Shown: positions 35,596 to 43,792 of the stretch, piece by piece
Position numbering within the stretch: the first letter of the stretch is position 1
How the letters are laid out: each line of letters opens with the position of its first letter
Assembly (NCBI GenBank): GCA_938041335.1
Contig: CALIAF010000024.1
Location: 1-63,241 of the forward strand
From: an uncultured Ulvibacter sp.
Lineage (GTDB): Bacteria; Bacteroidota; Bacteroidia; Flavobacteriales; Flavobacteriaceae
Direction of reading: 5' to 3'
Length of the DNA stretch: 63,241 nucleotides
Translations under genes and position numbers: made by a program
Notes under the pieces: generated by a model
Told to the model about the DNA's origin: nothing
What the model saw: only the letters and a program-made list of their open reading frames with translations
The model's database searches: none

Positions 35596-35748
35596 TTATT
35601 TTTTACTCATCCAGTCACTTACTCTGTCTGGAGCCATAATTGATTCTGTAAAAACGTAAGCTCCAGTTTTAGGAGACTTTACCATTTTTATTGCTTTTGT
35701 AAGACGCTTAGATCCTGTTTGTAGAGATGCTACTGATTTCTTTGCCAT
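35596..35748 (-). CDS. DUF4295 family small basic protein (50 aa)
   Basis: The 50-residue ORF begins MAKKSVASLQTGSKRLTKAI and contains V-F-T-E-S-I-M-A-P-D-R-V-x-D-W. This is the Bacteroidota-restricted DUF4295 family, always found just after rpmG. Its basic character and position suggest association with the ribosome, but its function is not established. It is separated from rpmG by 39 bp. Confidence 0.88.
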   Translation of the reverse strand: MAKKSVASLQTGSKRLTKAIKMVKSPKTGAYVFTESIMAPDRVSDWMSKK

Positions 35749-35787
35749 AATCCTATGTTTTGTCATTCCCACTAAAGTGGGAACTAA

Positions 35788-35970
35788 TTACTTAATTTCT
35801 TTATGAACCGTCATTTTCTTTAAGATTGGGTTAAATTTCTTTAACTCCATTCTATCTGGCGAATTCTTTTTGTTCTTTGTCGTGATGTAACGAGATGTTC
35901 CAGCTTGTCCTGATTCTTTATGCTCAGTACACTCTAAAATTACCTGTACTCTGTTTCCTTTTCTAGCCAT
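35788..35970 (-). CDS. rpmG: 50S ribosomal protein L33
   Basis: The 60-residue protein starts [16 protein letters not shown] and contains the L33 pattern [23 protein letters not shown]. The two zinc-ribbon CxxC pairs are absent, so this is the zinc-independent form. It lies 27 bp after rpmB. Confidence 0.95.
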   Translation of the reverse strand: MARKGNRVQVILECTEHKESGQAGTSRYITTKNKKNSPDRMELKKFNPILKKMTVHKEIK

Positions 35971-35997
35971 CGTGCTATTCTATTAATGGTTTTACAG

Positions 35998-36237
35998 TTA
36001 TTTAGTTAGAATCCCGCTTGCACGAGCTTCTTTAATTACTGCAGAAATACCTTTTTTGTTAATATTTTTTAATGCTGAAGTAGATACTTTAAGTGTAATC
36101 CACTTGTCCTCTTCAGGAATGTAAAAACGTTTTTTCATCAAGTTTACATTAAACTTGCGCTTCGTTTTGTTCATTGCATGAGACACGTTGTTTCCAACCA
36201 TTGCCTTCTTTCCAGTAAGCTCACAAACTCTTGACAT
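35998..36237 (-). CDS. rpmB: 50S ribosomal protein L28
   Basis: The 79-residue protein begins MSRVCELTGKKAMVGNNVSH and has the L28 pattern N-K-T-K-R-K-F-N-V-N-L. It has a single N-terminal cysteine rather than CxxC pairs. It is the first gene of the rpmB-rpmG-DUF4295 operon. Confidence 0.95.
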   Translation of the reverse strand: MSRVCELTGKKAMVGNNVSHAMNKTKRKFNVNLMKKRFYIPEEDKWITLKVSTSALKNINKKGISAVIKEARASGILTK

Positions 36238-36272
36238 TTCTGTAAATTATTTAGTTATTTTTAAACAGGGTG

Positions 36273-36280
36273 CAAATTTA
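36273..36280 (-). promoter_or_regulatory. Predicted -7 box (TAAATTTG) of rpmB
   Basis: Exact TAnnTTTG match, 36 bp before the rpmB ATG. TTTTGTTG lies about 20 bp upstream as a -33 element, making this one of the best two-part promoters in the window. Confidence 0.65.
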
Positions 36281-36313
36281 AGTAATATTATTGGTTTGCA
36301 CAACAAAAGAATT

Positions 36314-37561
36314 TTAGTTTTTTGATAATTCTTTTAGCAGCATTTCTAAGGCTTTATTATGTGCCTTTGCGATTACTCGTTCGCGATGATCTCCAAGACT
36401 AAATTCTTCCACCATAACGCCCCTTGGGCCAGCTATAGCAATACATACTGTTCCTACCTCTTTATTTGTATCTCCTTTGGCGGGTCCAGCTACACCTGTT
36501 GTTGCCAACCCATAATCAGATTTAAATAAATCCCTACTGTTTTCTGCCATAGCGCATGCCACCTCAATACTCACCACAGTGTGTTTTTCAATTAAGCGTG
36601 AATCAACTTTTAAAATTTCTGTTTTAAGTGCTGTACTATAGGGTATTAATCCTCCTTTAAAATATGAAGATGCTCCCGCTATTGCAGTTATTGACTTTGC
36701 GATTGAACCTCCAGTACAACTTTCTACCACACTTAAGGTATGTCCTTTTTCAACCAGTATTTCTGAAATGCGCCCTACTAAACTTGTTTCGTCTTCATAA
36801 CCAATGGCAATGTCTTGTAGTATTTCAGAAAGAAGCAACATTTGTTTATTTACGGCGTACTCAACTTTAATTTTATCAACCCCTGTAGAAGACAATCTTA
36901 AACGTACACTACCAAAAGATGGTAAATACGCTAATTTTATATACTCTGGCAATGCCTCTTCCCAGGCCGTAATGCGTTCTTGAATCTGGCTTTCTCCTTG
37001 TCCAAAGGTGAGCAGGGTCTTATGATAAATATGTGGTCGTTTAAACTTAACCTTCACTCTTGGCAACACCTCATTTTTTAATAATGCCTTCATCTCAAAT
37101 GGGACTCCTGGCATAGATACAAATACAGTATTGTTTTTTTCCATCCACATTCCAGGAGCGGTACCATGGGCGTTCCTTAGTATGGATGCTTTACTCGGCA
37201 CCATCGCCTGTGTGAGGTTTGAAGGCAAGGGGTCTCTTTTTAAATGCGTTTTAAATATATCGTGAATATGCGCTAAAACAGTGTGGTTTTCAATGAGTGT
37301 ATCATTAAAGTACTCTAGAAACATTGCTTTAGTAATATCATCTTTGGTAGGCCCTAGCCCTCCGGTCAACAAAACAAGATCTACTCTATCGTTTGCTTGA
37401 GCCAGCGCATCTAAAATCTGGGAAGACTCATCTTGAATAGAAGTGATTTGAAGCACCTTAACCCCAATTTTATTGAGTTCTGCGCCTATAAAAGCAGAGT
37501 TGGTATCTACTATTTGACCTATTAAGATTTCGTCTCCAATAGTAATAATTTCTGCAAGCAT
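36314..37561 (-). CDS. cinA: CinA-family protein (competence/damage-inducible; NMN deamidase domain)
   Basis: The 415-residue protein has two domains. The N-terminal MoaB/MogA-like domain has I-T-I-G-D-E-I-L-I-G-Q-I-V-D-T-N and L-T-G-G-L-G-P-T-K-D-D. The C-terminal CinA/PncC domain has V-V-E-S-C-T-G-G-S-I-A and T-G-V-A-G-P-A. Known members hydrolyse ADP-ribose and deamidate NMN in pyridine nucleotide salvage. The Hpt gene ends 2 bp upstream, so both are in one operon. Confidence 0.94.
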   Translation of the reverse strand: MLAEIITIGDEILIGQIVDTNSAFIGAELNKIGVKVLQITSIQDESSQILDALAQANDRVDLVLLTGGLGPTKDDITKAMFLEYFNDTLIENHTVLAHIHDIFKTHLKRDPLPSNLTQAMVPSKASILRNAHGTAPGMWMEKNNTVFVSMPGVPFEMKALLKNEVLPRVKVKFKRPHIYHKTLLTFGQGESQIQERITAWEEALPEYIKLAYLPSFGSVRLRLSSTGVDKIKVEYAVNKQMLLLSEILQDIAIGYEDETSLVGRISEILVEKGHTLSVVESCTGGSIAKSITAIAGASSYFKGGLIPYSTALKTEILKVDSRLIEKHTVVSIEVACAMAENSRDLFKSDYGLATTGVAGPAKGDTNKEVGTVCIAIAGPRGVMVEEFSLGDHRERVIAKAHNKALEMLLKELSKN

Positions 37562-37563
37562 TT

Positions 37564-37902
37564 TTAACTAAAATCTTCTTTTAATTCGTCAAATACCTTA
37601 GCAAGTATCGCATTTATCGACCCTACATTTTCTGATACAGATTCATTGCTTCTATTCCCTTTTGTCCAGGTCTCTATGGTCGTGATATCTTTAAGCACAC
37701 TAATTCCAAACATTTCAATGTTCGGTTTCATCTTATGCGCAAACTGGTAGGCTAACTCTTTATTATCATTTGAAACAGCAATGGTTAACGCTTCAAGATC
37801 TGGCGGTATTTCCTCCAAGAAGGTTTGAGCTACAATCGCCATAAAGTCTGCATCTCCTCCTGCGATTTCTTCTAAGCTCTCTAGGGAATAATGTTTTTCC
37901 AT
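37564..37902 (-). CDS. Histidine phosphotransfer (Hpt) domain protein
   Basis: The 112-residue protein is a helical bundle with the phospho-acceptor histidine in A-Y-Q-F-A-H-K-M-K-P-N (about residue 57). It has no kinase or receiver attached and no histidine kinase is encoded nearby, so its phosphate donor must be elsewhere. It sits between the FAH hydrolase and cinA; the spacings (27 and 2 bp) suggest one operon. Confidence 0.87.
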   Translation of the reverse strand: MEKHYSLESLEEIAGGDADFMAIVAQTFLEEIPPDLEALTIAVSNDNKELAYQFAHKMKPNIEMFGISVLKDITTIETWTKGNRSNESVSENVGSINAILAKVFDELKEDFS

Positions 37903-37929
37903 GTATTAGTTTGTTAGATCTGCTGTTAC

Positions 37930-38541
37930 TTATTTCACTTTAATTGAGAATAGTTGTTTCTCTTCTAGAAAGCCAGTAAGCATATCATTTGGTTGAATTT
38001 TTGCAACACCACTAGGTGTTCCAGTAAAGATAACATCTCCAATCTTTAAAGTGAAATATTTTGAAATATATTCGATTAAAGCATCAATTTTCCATAACAT
38101 TAGAGCGGTATTGCCTTTTTGAACGACTTTTCCGTTGTTTTCTAACCTAAAATCTAATGTGTTTACATCTGCAAAGTCACTTTTGGGTAAAAACGTTCCT
38201 ATTACTGCCGCACCATCAAAAGACTTTGCTTTTTCCCAAGGCAAGCCTTTTACCTTTAACTGTGCCTGAAGATCTCGTGCCGTAAAATCTATCCCGAGCC
38301 CGATCTCATCATAATATTTATGTGCAAATTTTCTATCTATGTGCTTCCCTAATCTGTTTATCTTGACCAACACTTCTACTTCGTGATGCACATCGTTCGA
38401 GAATTCTGGAATAATAAAGGGATGCTTTTTAAGCAAAATTGCTGTATCGGGTTTCATAAAAACAACAGGATGTTCGGGTCGTTCATTATTTAACTCGGCA
38501 ATGTGATCTGTATAATTTCTACCTATGCATATAATTTTCAT
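37930..38541 (-). CDS. Fumarylacetoacetate hydrolase family protein
   Basis: The 203-residue protein has the FAH-fold features: R-N-Y-x-D-H near the start, metal ligands in H-H-E-V-E and G-I-D-F-T-A-R-D-L-Q, K-S-F-D-G and the loop F-T-G-T-P-S-G-V. At this length it belongs to the short FAHD1/YcgM-like group, which includes acylpyruvase and oxaloacetate decarboxylase activities. The exact substrate is not predictable. Confidence 0.92.
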   Translation of the reverse strand: MKIICIGRNYTDHIAELNNERPEHPVVFMKPDTAILLKKHPFIIPEFSNDVHHEVEVLVKINRLGKHIDRKFAHKYYDEIGLGIDFTARDLQAQLKVKGLPWEKAKSFDGAAVIGTFLPKSDFADVNTLDFRLENNGKVVQKGNTALMLWKIDALIEYISKYFTLKIGDVIFTGTPSGVAKIQPNDMLTGFLEEKQLFSIKVK

Positions 38542-38641
38542 GTGGATAAAATATTTGATAAAGCAGAAGATGTAATACCCGTTTTAAGCATCTTCTAGTT
38601 GATTAATGATAGCCAATGTCCCTTCGAAATTTTCGGAAATA

Positions 38642-39415
38642 TTAAAGTTTATTATTTAGGGTATTTAATTTTATTCTGGTCAATACTTTCTTAGTATATA
38701 AAGGGAAATCTGCATTAAGCAGCCACCCAAAATAGCCTGGTTCTTTTTCAAGTATATCAAGAACTAGTGATCCTTTATGTTTTCCGAAGGCAAATGTTTC
38801 TTGCCCTTTTTTATTAATACCAATATAACCAGCAAAATCTGCAAACTTATTATGTGCGCTAAAGGTGGACAAAAAAGAAACATCATTCTCAAGTTCATCG
38901 TACCGGTCCAGTTGAGATTTTAAAACCTCGTACGTTGCGTTTGTGTCTGCGGCTGCGCTATGAGCGTTTTTAAGTTCTTCATTGCAATAAAACATATATG
39001 CCGCTTCTAACGTGCGCTTCTCTTTTTTATGAAAAATAGTTTGCACATCTACAGAAGCTGCTTTTTTAAGATCATAGTCAATCTCAGCTCTTAGTAACTC
39101 TTCTGCTAATAAAGGAATATCAAAACGATTAGAATTATAACCTCCAAGATCACAATCTTTAATTAATGCAAATATCTTAGGTGCGAGTTCTTTAAAAGTA
39201 GGCTCATTTACTACCATCTCATCTGTGATACCATGTATAGCACTAGTAACTGCCGGAATAGGAATCGTTGGGTTTACCTTCCAAACAAAACTCTCTTTAT
39301 TTCCGTTAGGAAATACTTTGAGTACAGCTATTTCTACTATTCTATCATTAGCGATATTAATTCCTGTGGTTTCCAGATCAAAAAAACAGATGGGTTTACT
39401 TAATTTTAATTGCAT
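38642..39415 (-). CDS. 3'-5' exonuclease, DnaQ-like (DEDD)
   Basis: The 257-residue protein has ExoI F-F-D-L-E-T-T-G at 11-18, ExoII with the later D-L-G-G-Y-N-S-x-R-F-D, and ExoIII with H-S-A-A-A-D, giving the acidic residues of the DEDDh type. A C-terminal ~60 residues (F-A-F-G-K-H-K-G-S-L) lie beyond the nuclease fold. It is likely a proofreading or repair exonuclease. A near copy of the 10-mer (38781-38789) lies in the gene and another (38632-38640) just after its stop. Confidence 0.9.
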   Translation of the reverse strand: MQLKLSKPICFFDLETTGINIANDRIVEIAVLKVFPNGNKESFVWKVNPTIPIPAVTSAIHGITDEMVVNEPTFKELAPKIFALIKDCDLGGYNSNRFDIPLLAEELLRAEIDYDLKKAASVDVQTIFHKKEKRTLEAAYMFYCNEELKNAHSAAADTNATYEVLKSQLDRYDELENDVSFLSTFSAHNKFADFAGYIGINKKGQETFAFGKHKGSLVLDILEKEPGYFGWLLNADFPLYTKKVLTRIKLNTLNNKL

Positions 39416-39448
39416 TGGTATAGTTTATGCAGTAAAGGTAACAATTAC

Positions 39449-39456
39449 TACTTTTG
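39449..39456 (+). promoter_or_regulatory. Predicted -7 box (TACTTTTG) with very short leader
   Basis: Exact TAnnTTTG match 7 bp before the ATG at 39464. Transcription would then start within a few bases of the ATG, implying a leaderless or near-leaderless mRNA. Confidence 0.5.
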
Positions 39457-39463
39457 AAATATT

Positions 39464-40081
39464 ATGAAGTTAAAATTTTTACTCACATTATTATTAGTCT
39501 CCATAAGTTATACTGCATTCTCGCAAGATGACAGAATTCTTGTTTCAGAAAAAAAACAAGGCAAACGTATTGTTTTTAGCGCAGAGAACATTACCAAAGA
39601 CACGCTAAATGTCTTCTTCATGGTACGCAGCGAAGGCTATAGACGTAGTGCAGACAGGCCTACAATTAAGTTTATCAATCCTGGACAAAAGGTTCAGTTA
39701 ATCACACTAATCGAACTCTCTAATGTAGCCTCAAGTTATGACTATACTTTAATTGTTAACGATGAGGATTACACCCTAGATCTCACCAATGAGAAAAAAA
39801 CGATTGATATTGAAAAGCAAATATCAAACAGAGTTGTATTGTTTACAGATGAAACTTGTGAAAAATGCCAATTACTGCATACTGAGCTTGACGTAAATAA
39901 AATTGATCATCAAGTTTTTGACATCAACAAAGACCCAGAATTATACCAGCAGTTTACTGCCTTTATAGCAAAGAAATATCCAGAAGTTCAAGCCATGAGA
40001 CTTCCAGTAATTTGGAACAAAGATGAGCTATTGTTTGGTTGGGACCAGTTGGAAGAGATTATTAGTAAATTGAAAAAATAA
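39464..40081 (+). CDS. Exported thioredoxin/glutaredoxin-fold protein
   Basis: The 205-residue protein has a signal peptide (1-21, ending AFSQ). The first ~110 residues look like an immunoglobulin-like beta domain. The second half has a CxxC redox motif C-E-K-C-Q followed by a cis-proline candidate R-L-P-V-I, fitting the glutaredoxin fold. It would act on disulfides in the periplasm. Divergent from the exonuclease gene. It is followed 3 bp later by an unrecognised gene, probably co-transcribed. Confidence 0.8.
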   Translation: MKLKFLLTLLLVSISYTAFSQDDRILVSEKKQGKRIVFSAENITKDTLNVFFMVRSEGYRRSADRPTIKFINPGQKVQLITLIELSNVASSYDYTLIVNDEDYTLDLTNEKKTIDIEKQISNRVVLFTDETCEKCQLLHTELDVNKIDHQVFDINKDPELYQQFTAFIAKKYPEVQAMRLPVIWNKDELLFGWDQLEEIISKLKK

Positions 40082-40084
40082 AAA

Positions 40085-40522
40085 ATGCACATTATTAATA
40101 AGACACAAAAATGGAAAGGCTATTTCACCTATGAAGCTGGATATGAAGTGAAAGACCAATTTGAGACAGTGTCTTTTTCAATGGAACTCACAGTAACTGA
40201 CAACTCTTTTACTGGGACTTCTATAGACGATGAATTTAAAAAAATACATGATAAACCTGCAAGTGTAGTAGGTTTTTTTGATGACGAAAAAATGAGTTTC
40301 ATATTAAAATACCCTTGTTCTTACTACATCGATGAAGGTGACAACATAATCCTAGACAAAACAAACGAACATCCAGACATACATTATCTTGGATTTTTTG
40401 AAGTCGATAAGAAAATCGTTCTTGGAAAATGGGAAATGAAAATATTTAAAGAAAAACACAATGAAGATCTTTACATTGAAGAATCAGCAAATGGAGAATT
40501 TGAAATAACCAGAATCTCGTAG
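40085..40522 (+). CDS. Unknown protein, beta-rich (145 aa)
   Basis: No family recognised. The sequence is acidic and beta-strand-like throughout (W-K-G-Y-F-T-Y-E-A-G-Y-E-V, V-V-G-F-F-D-D-E-K-M-S-F, Y-L-G-F-F-E-V-D-K-K-I-V-L-G-K-W-E), compatible with a lipocalin-like or small barrel fold. No signal peptide or membrane segment is seen. It lies 3 bp after the exported redox gene, so the two are probably co-translated. Confidence 0.7.
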   Translation: MHIINKTQKWKGYFTYEAGYEVKDQFETVSFSMELTVTDNSFTGTSIDDEFKKIHDKPASVVGFFDDEKMSFILKYPCSYYIDEGDNIILDKTNEHPDIHYLGFFEVDKKIVLGKWEMKIFKEKHNEDLYIEESANGEFEITRIS

Positions 40523-40585
40523 AAACTTAGTAATAAAAAACTATTAAATTTTCTTCAACCAAACATCAACTTTCAACTAGAAAGA

Positions 40586-41905
40586 TTAAATCTCACGATT
40601 TAAATCCCACCTTTCCAGATAGTCTGATACGGCCTTAACAAACTGACCTCCTAAGGCACCATTTACAACTCTATGGTCATAACTATGTGATAAGAACATC
40701 TTATAACGAATACCAATAAAATCTCCATCTGGAGTTTCTATTACAGCCGGTACTTTACGGATAGCCCCTAGAGCTAAAATTCCTACTTGTGGTTGGTTAA
40801 TTATAGGAGTTCCCATAATACTGCCAAAAGTTCCAACATTTGTTACCGTATAGGTTCCGCCTTGAATATCGTCTGGTTTTAGCGCACCATTACGAGCACG
40901 CCCAGCAAGATCATTAACCGCCTTACTCATACCCACCAAGTTTAATTGGTCTGCATTCTTGATTACTGGAACGATAAGGTTTCCATCTGGTAAAGCTGCT
41001 GCCATTCCTAGATTAATATTTTTTCTTTTAATGATAGTATCACCATCTACGGCAATATTCATCATCGGGAAGTCTTTTAAAGCTTTTGCTACGGCTTCCA
41101 TAAATATAGGTGTAAACGTTAGGTTCTCCCCTTCTCGTTTAGAAAAGCCATCTTTTACTTTTTTACGCCAGTTCCAGATGTTTGTTACGTCTGCTTCAAT
41201 AAATGACTGCACATGTGCACTTGTTTGGACACTTGCCACCATATGGTGTGCGATTAATTTACCCATACGGGTCATCTCAATCACTTCATCACCTCCGTTT
41301 ACAGAAACTGGAGCAGCCTTAGGTGCTGCCGCTTTTACTGCAGGAGCAGTAGTTGAAGACTCCGTTTTAGCCGGAGCAACTACTTCTTGTTTAGCGCCTC
41401 CATTTTCAATGAACGCCAACATATCATTTTTAGTCACACGTCCGTCCTTTCCAGAACCCGCTATATTATCTAATTGTGCTTGAGAAATACCTTCTGCCGC
41501 AGCCATATTTTTTACTAATGGCGAGTAAAATCGATCTCCAGAATTTGTGATGGCTGTTGCTGTAGTTTCTTTAGCTACGGTTACTACATGTGCTACTGCG
41601 GCTACTGCTTTAGGGGCAGGAGTTTTTATCTCATCGTTTGCTGCAGCAGGAGCACTTACTTCACCATCGGTTTCAATAATGGCTAGTATTTCACCTACTT
41701 GCACTACGTCATCTGTATTGTAGCATATTTCTACAAGAACACCATCTACCTCACTAGGCACTTCACTATCTACCTTATCTGTAGCAATCTCTAGGACTGC
41801 CTCATCTGCTTCAATGGTGTCACCAACGCTTTTAAGCCAATTGGTTACTGTTGCTTCTGCAACACTCTCACCCATTTTAGGTAGTTTTAATTCAAATCTT
41901 GCCAT
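40586..41905 (-). CDS. 2-oxo acid dehydrogenase E2 (dihydrolipoamide acyltransferase)
   Basis: The 439-residue protein has a lipoyl domain (lysine in E-I-A-T-D-K-V-D-S-E at about 44), an Ala/Pro/Lys-rich linker, an E3/E1-binding domain at about 130-170 (Y-S-P-L-V-K-N-M-A) and the catalytic core. The C-terminal active-site motif reads D-H-R-V-V-N-G-A-L-G-G, with Asn where most family members have Asp. It is an E2 of the branched-chain or 2-oxoglutarate type; the substrate cannot be fixed from sequence. The E1 and E3 genes are not in the window. Confidence 0.92.
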   Translation of the reverse strand: MARFELKLPKMGESVAEATVTNWLKSVGDTIEADEAVLEIATDKVDSEVPSEVDGVLVEICYNTDDVVQVGEILAIIETDGEVSAPAAANDEIKTPAPKAVAAVAHVVTVAKETTATAITNSGDRFYSPLVKNMAAAEGISQAQLDNIAGSGKDGRVTKNDMLAFIENGGAKQEVVAPAKTESSTTAPAVKAAAPKAAPVSVNGGDEVIEMTRMGKLIAHHMVASVQTSAHVQSFIEADVTNIWNWRKKVKDGFSKREGENLTFTPIFMEAVAKALKDFPMMNIAVDGDTIIKRKNINLGMAAALPDGNLIVPVIKNADQLNLVGMSKAVNDLAGRARNGALKPDDIQGGTYTVTNVGTFGSIMGTPIINQPQVGILALGAIRKVPAVIETPDGDFIGIRYKMFLSHSYDHRVVNGALGGQFVKAVSDYLERWDLNREI

Positions 41906-41930
41906 AGTATTGTTAGGTAATTTTAAAGCG

Positions 41931-41938
41931 CAAAATTA
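41931..41938 (-). promoter_or_regulatory. Predicted -7 box (TAATTTTG) of the E2 gene
   Basis: Exact TAnnTTTG match on the minus strand, 25 bp before the E2 ATG. Confidence 0.55.
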
Positions 41939-41970
41939 GTTAAAATAAATAGGTTAATTAAAGCTATTTT

Positions 41971-43098
41971 CTAAAATTTAACAACACTTCCTTTGCTGTC
42001 ACTTTGATCACTGCCCAATAAAAAGTTGCAGCCAGGAGGTTTAATTTTAAATCTATTCCCCTTATTGCTCATTTGTTGCATAAAAACAAATATTCGTTGG
42101 TATGAAATATAGTCTGCATCAAAAATAAGCTCTGTATTGTGAAGTATCCCGTCTTCCAGAACGGCAATGGCCGATGCAGAAAGCGAAGCATCATATAAAT
42201 TTGAGAGCTTTTTCAATAATGTAAAGTCATCAGTAAAGACAATAGATTTTTCAACATTAGAATTATTTTTTACAGAATTACCCTTTAAAGAATGAAGTAA
42301 TCTAGCACCAAAAACTCCAAATTTAACCATTGCTTTTTGCCAAAGAGACAGCGACAACTGCTTGTCATAAAAAATATGCATTGCTCCATAAAATCGTTTT
42401 AGATAGGTTTTATCTCTAACGGTACTCTCTCCTTTATAATGGAGCGTCGTGGTATCGCCTAAATACATGTTTTTATATCCAGCTTTTTCTATTCGGTAAG
42501 AAAAGTCTATGTCTTCTCCATACATAAAATAGTCTTCATCAAAACCCCCTACTTCTTCATAAACGGCACGTTTCAATAGCATAAATGCACCTACTAAAAT
42601 TGCCACTTCTCCGGCTGCTTTTTCTGAAACATGACTAGCATAATAGCCGTTCTTAGCATTGCCCTTACCCATCATCTTTTTTAAAGCAATGGTTGGTGTA
42701 GGAAGATTACGCTTACTTTCTGGCAAATAAAGACCTGTTCCATCCATTAGATACGTACCCAATGCTCCCATATTTGGATGCCGTTCTGCATAGGCTATTG
42801 TTTCGGTAAAACAATTTTCTGTAACTGCGGTATCTGGATTTAAAATACAAACATACTCCCCTTTTGCGATAGCTACTGCCTGATTATTAGCAGTGGCAAA
42901 ACCTACATTATCTTTATTTGCTATTAAGGTAATATGCGGAAAAACAGCTCGGATCATCTCACAACTGTCATCTGGCGAGTTATTATCTACTACAATTATT
43001 TCTGCATCAAGATGATTTAGCGATCGTTCTACACTAAGAATGCATTGCTCTAAAAAATAGCGCACATTATAGTTAAGAATGATGACAGATAGTTTCAA
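41971..43098 (-). CDS. Glycosyltransferase family 2
   Basis: The 375-residue protein has a GT-A fold: V-I-I-L-N-Y-N-V-R-Y-F at the start, V-V-D-N-N-S-P-D-D-S, the metal-binding D-x-D region in L-N-P-D-T-A, and G-G-F-D-E-D-Y-F-M-Y-G-E-D-I-D with the catalytic E-D. This is the rhamnosyltransferase-like subgroup. The C-terminal ~100 residues (LLKKLSNLYDAS) have no clear family. The start is TTG at 43098, 3 bp after the recR stop, so it follows recR in one operon. Confidence 0.9.
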   Translation of the reverse strand: MKLSVIILNYNVRYFLEQCILSVERSLNHLDAEIIVVDNNSPDDSCEMIRAVFPHITLIANKDNVGFATANNQAVAIAKGEYVCILNPDTAVTENCFTETIAYAERHPNMGALGTYLMDGTGLYLPESKRNLPTPTIALKKMMGKGNAKNGYYASHVSEKAAGEVAILVGAFMLLKRAVYEEVGGFDEDYFMYGEDIDFSYRIEKAGYKNMYLGDTTTLHYKGESTVRDKTYLKRFYGAMHIFYDKQLSLSLWQKAMVKFGVFGARLLHSLKGNSVKNNSNVEKSIVFTDDFTLLKKLSNLYDASLSASAIAVLEDGILHNTELIFDADYISYQRIFVFMQQMSNKGNRFKIKPPGCNFLLGSDQSDSKGSVVKF

Positions 43099-43101
43099 GT
43101 C

Positions 43102-43722
43102 TTAGTTGTTTTTTAAGGAAGTTTCAAAAGGAATTCTATGCAAGATACTTCTTCCGAGGGTAACCTCATCTGCATATTCAAGTTCGTCGCCTACAGAGAT
43201 TCCTCTTGCAATAGTAGTTATCGTAATGGAATGTTGTTCAAGTTGTTTAAAAATGTAGAAGTTAGTAGTATCTCCTTCTAAGGTGGAGCTCAAAGCAAAA
43301 ATGAGTTCTTCTATATGCCCTGCACTTACTTTTTTAACAAGACTCTCAATGGTTAACTCACTGGGGCCTATGCCATCCATAGGAGATATTTTGCCACCTA
43401 ATACATGATATTGCCCACGATATTGACTCGTATTTTCTATAGCCATTACATCTCGAATATCTTCTACCACACAGACAATACTACTGGTTCTATTAGGATT
43501 TGCACAGATTTCACACAAAGCAACATCAGAAATATTATGACAATTAGAACAGAAGTTAATCTCTTCGCGTAATTCTTTAATACTTTCTGAAAGAGCGATG
43601 GCTTGCTCCTTGGGCTGTTTTAAGAGATGAAGCACCAAACGCAATGCAGTACGCCTGCCAATACCCGGCAATTGTGACATTTCGTTCACCGCATTTTCTA
43701 AGAGTTTAGAAGAAAAATCCAT
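43102..43722 (-). CDS. recR: Recombination protein RecR
   Basis: About 206 residues: N-terminal helix-hairpin-helix ([11 protein letters not shown]), four-cysteine zinc finger (C-S-N-C-H, then C-E-I-C), Toprim core ([10 protein letters not shown]) and Walker-like C-terminus. It loads RecA at gaps with RecO and RecF. The ATG at 43722 ([12 protein letters not shown]) is preferred over an upstream TTG at 43731. Confidence 0.95.
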   Translation of the reverse strand: MDFSSKLLENAVNEMSQLPGIGRRTALRLVLHLLKQPKEQAIALSESIKELREEINFCSNCHNISDVALCEICANPNRTSSIVCVVEDIRDVMAIENTSQYRGQYHVLGGKISPMDGIGPSELTIESLVKKVSAGHIEELIFALSSTLEGDTTNFYIFKQLEQHSITITTIARGISVGDELEYADEVTLGRSILHRIPFETSLKNN

Positions 43723-43734
43723 GGTATGCAAGAT

Positions 43735-43771
43735 AAAAAAAAAGCTTCAGAAATTGACTTTCTGAAGCTTT
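43735..43771 (-). terminator. Intrinsic terminator of the T9SS propeller gene
   Basis: A 13-bp perfect stem (43741-43753 with 43759-43771) and 5-nt loop; on the minus strand it is followed by a run of about nine T. It separates the propeller gene from recR. Confidence 0.9.
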
Positions 43772-43792
43772 GTAACAAATATTTACTGTTGA

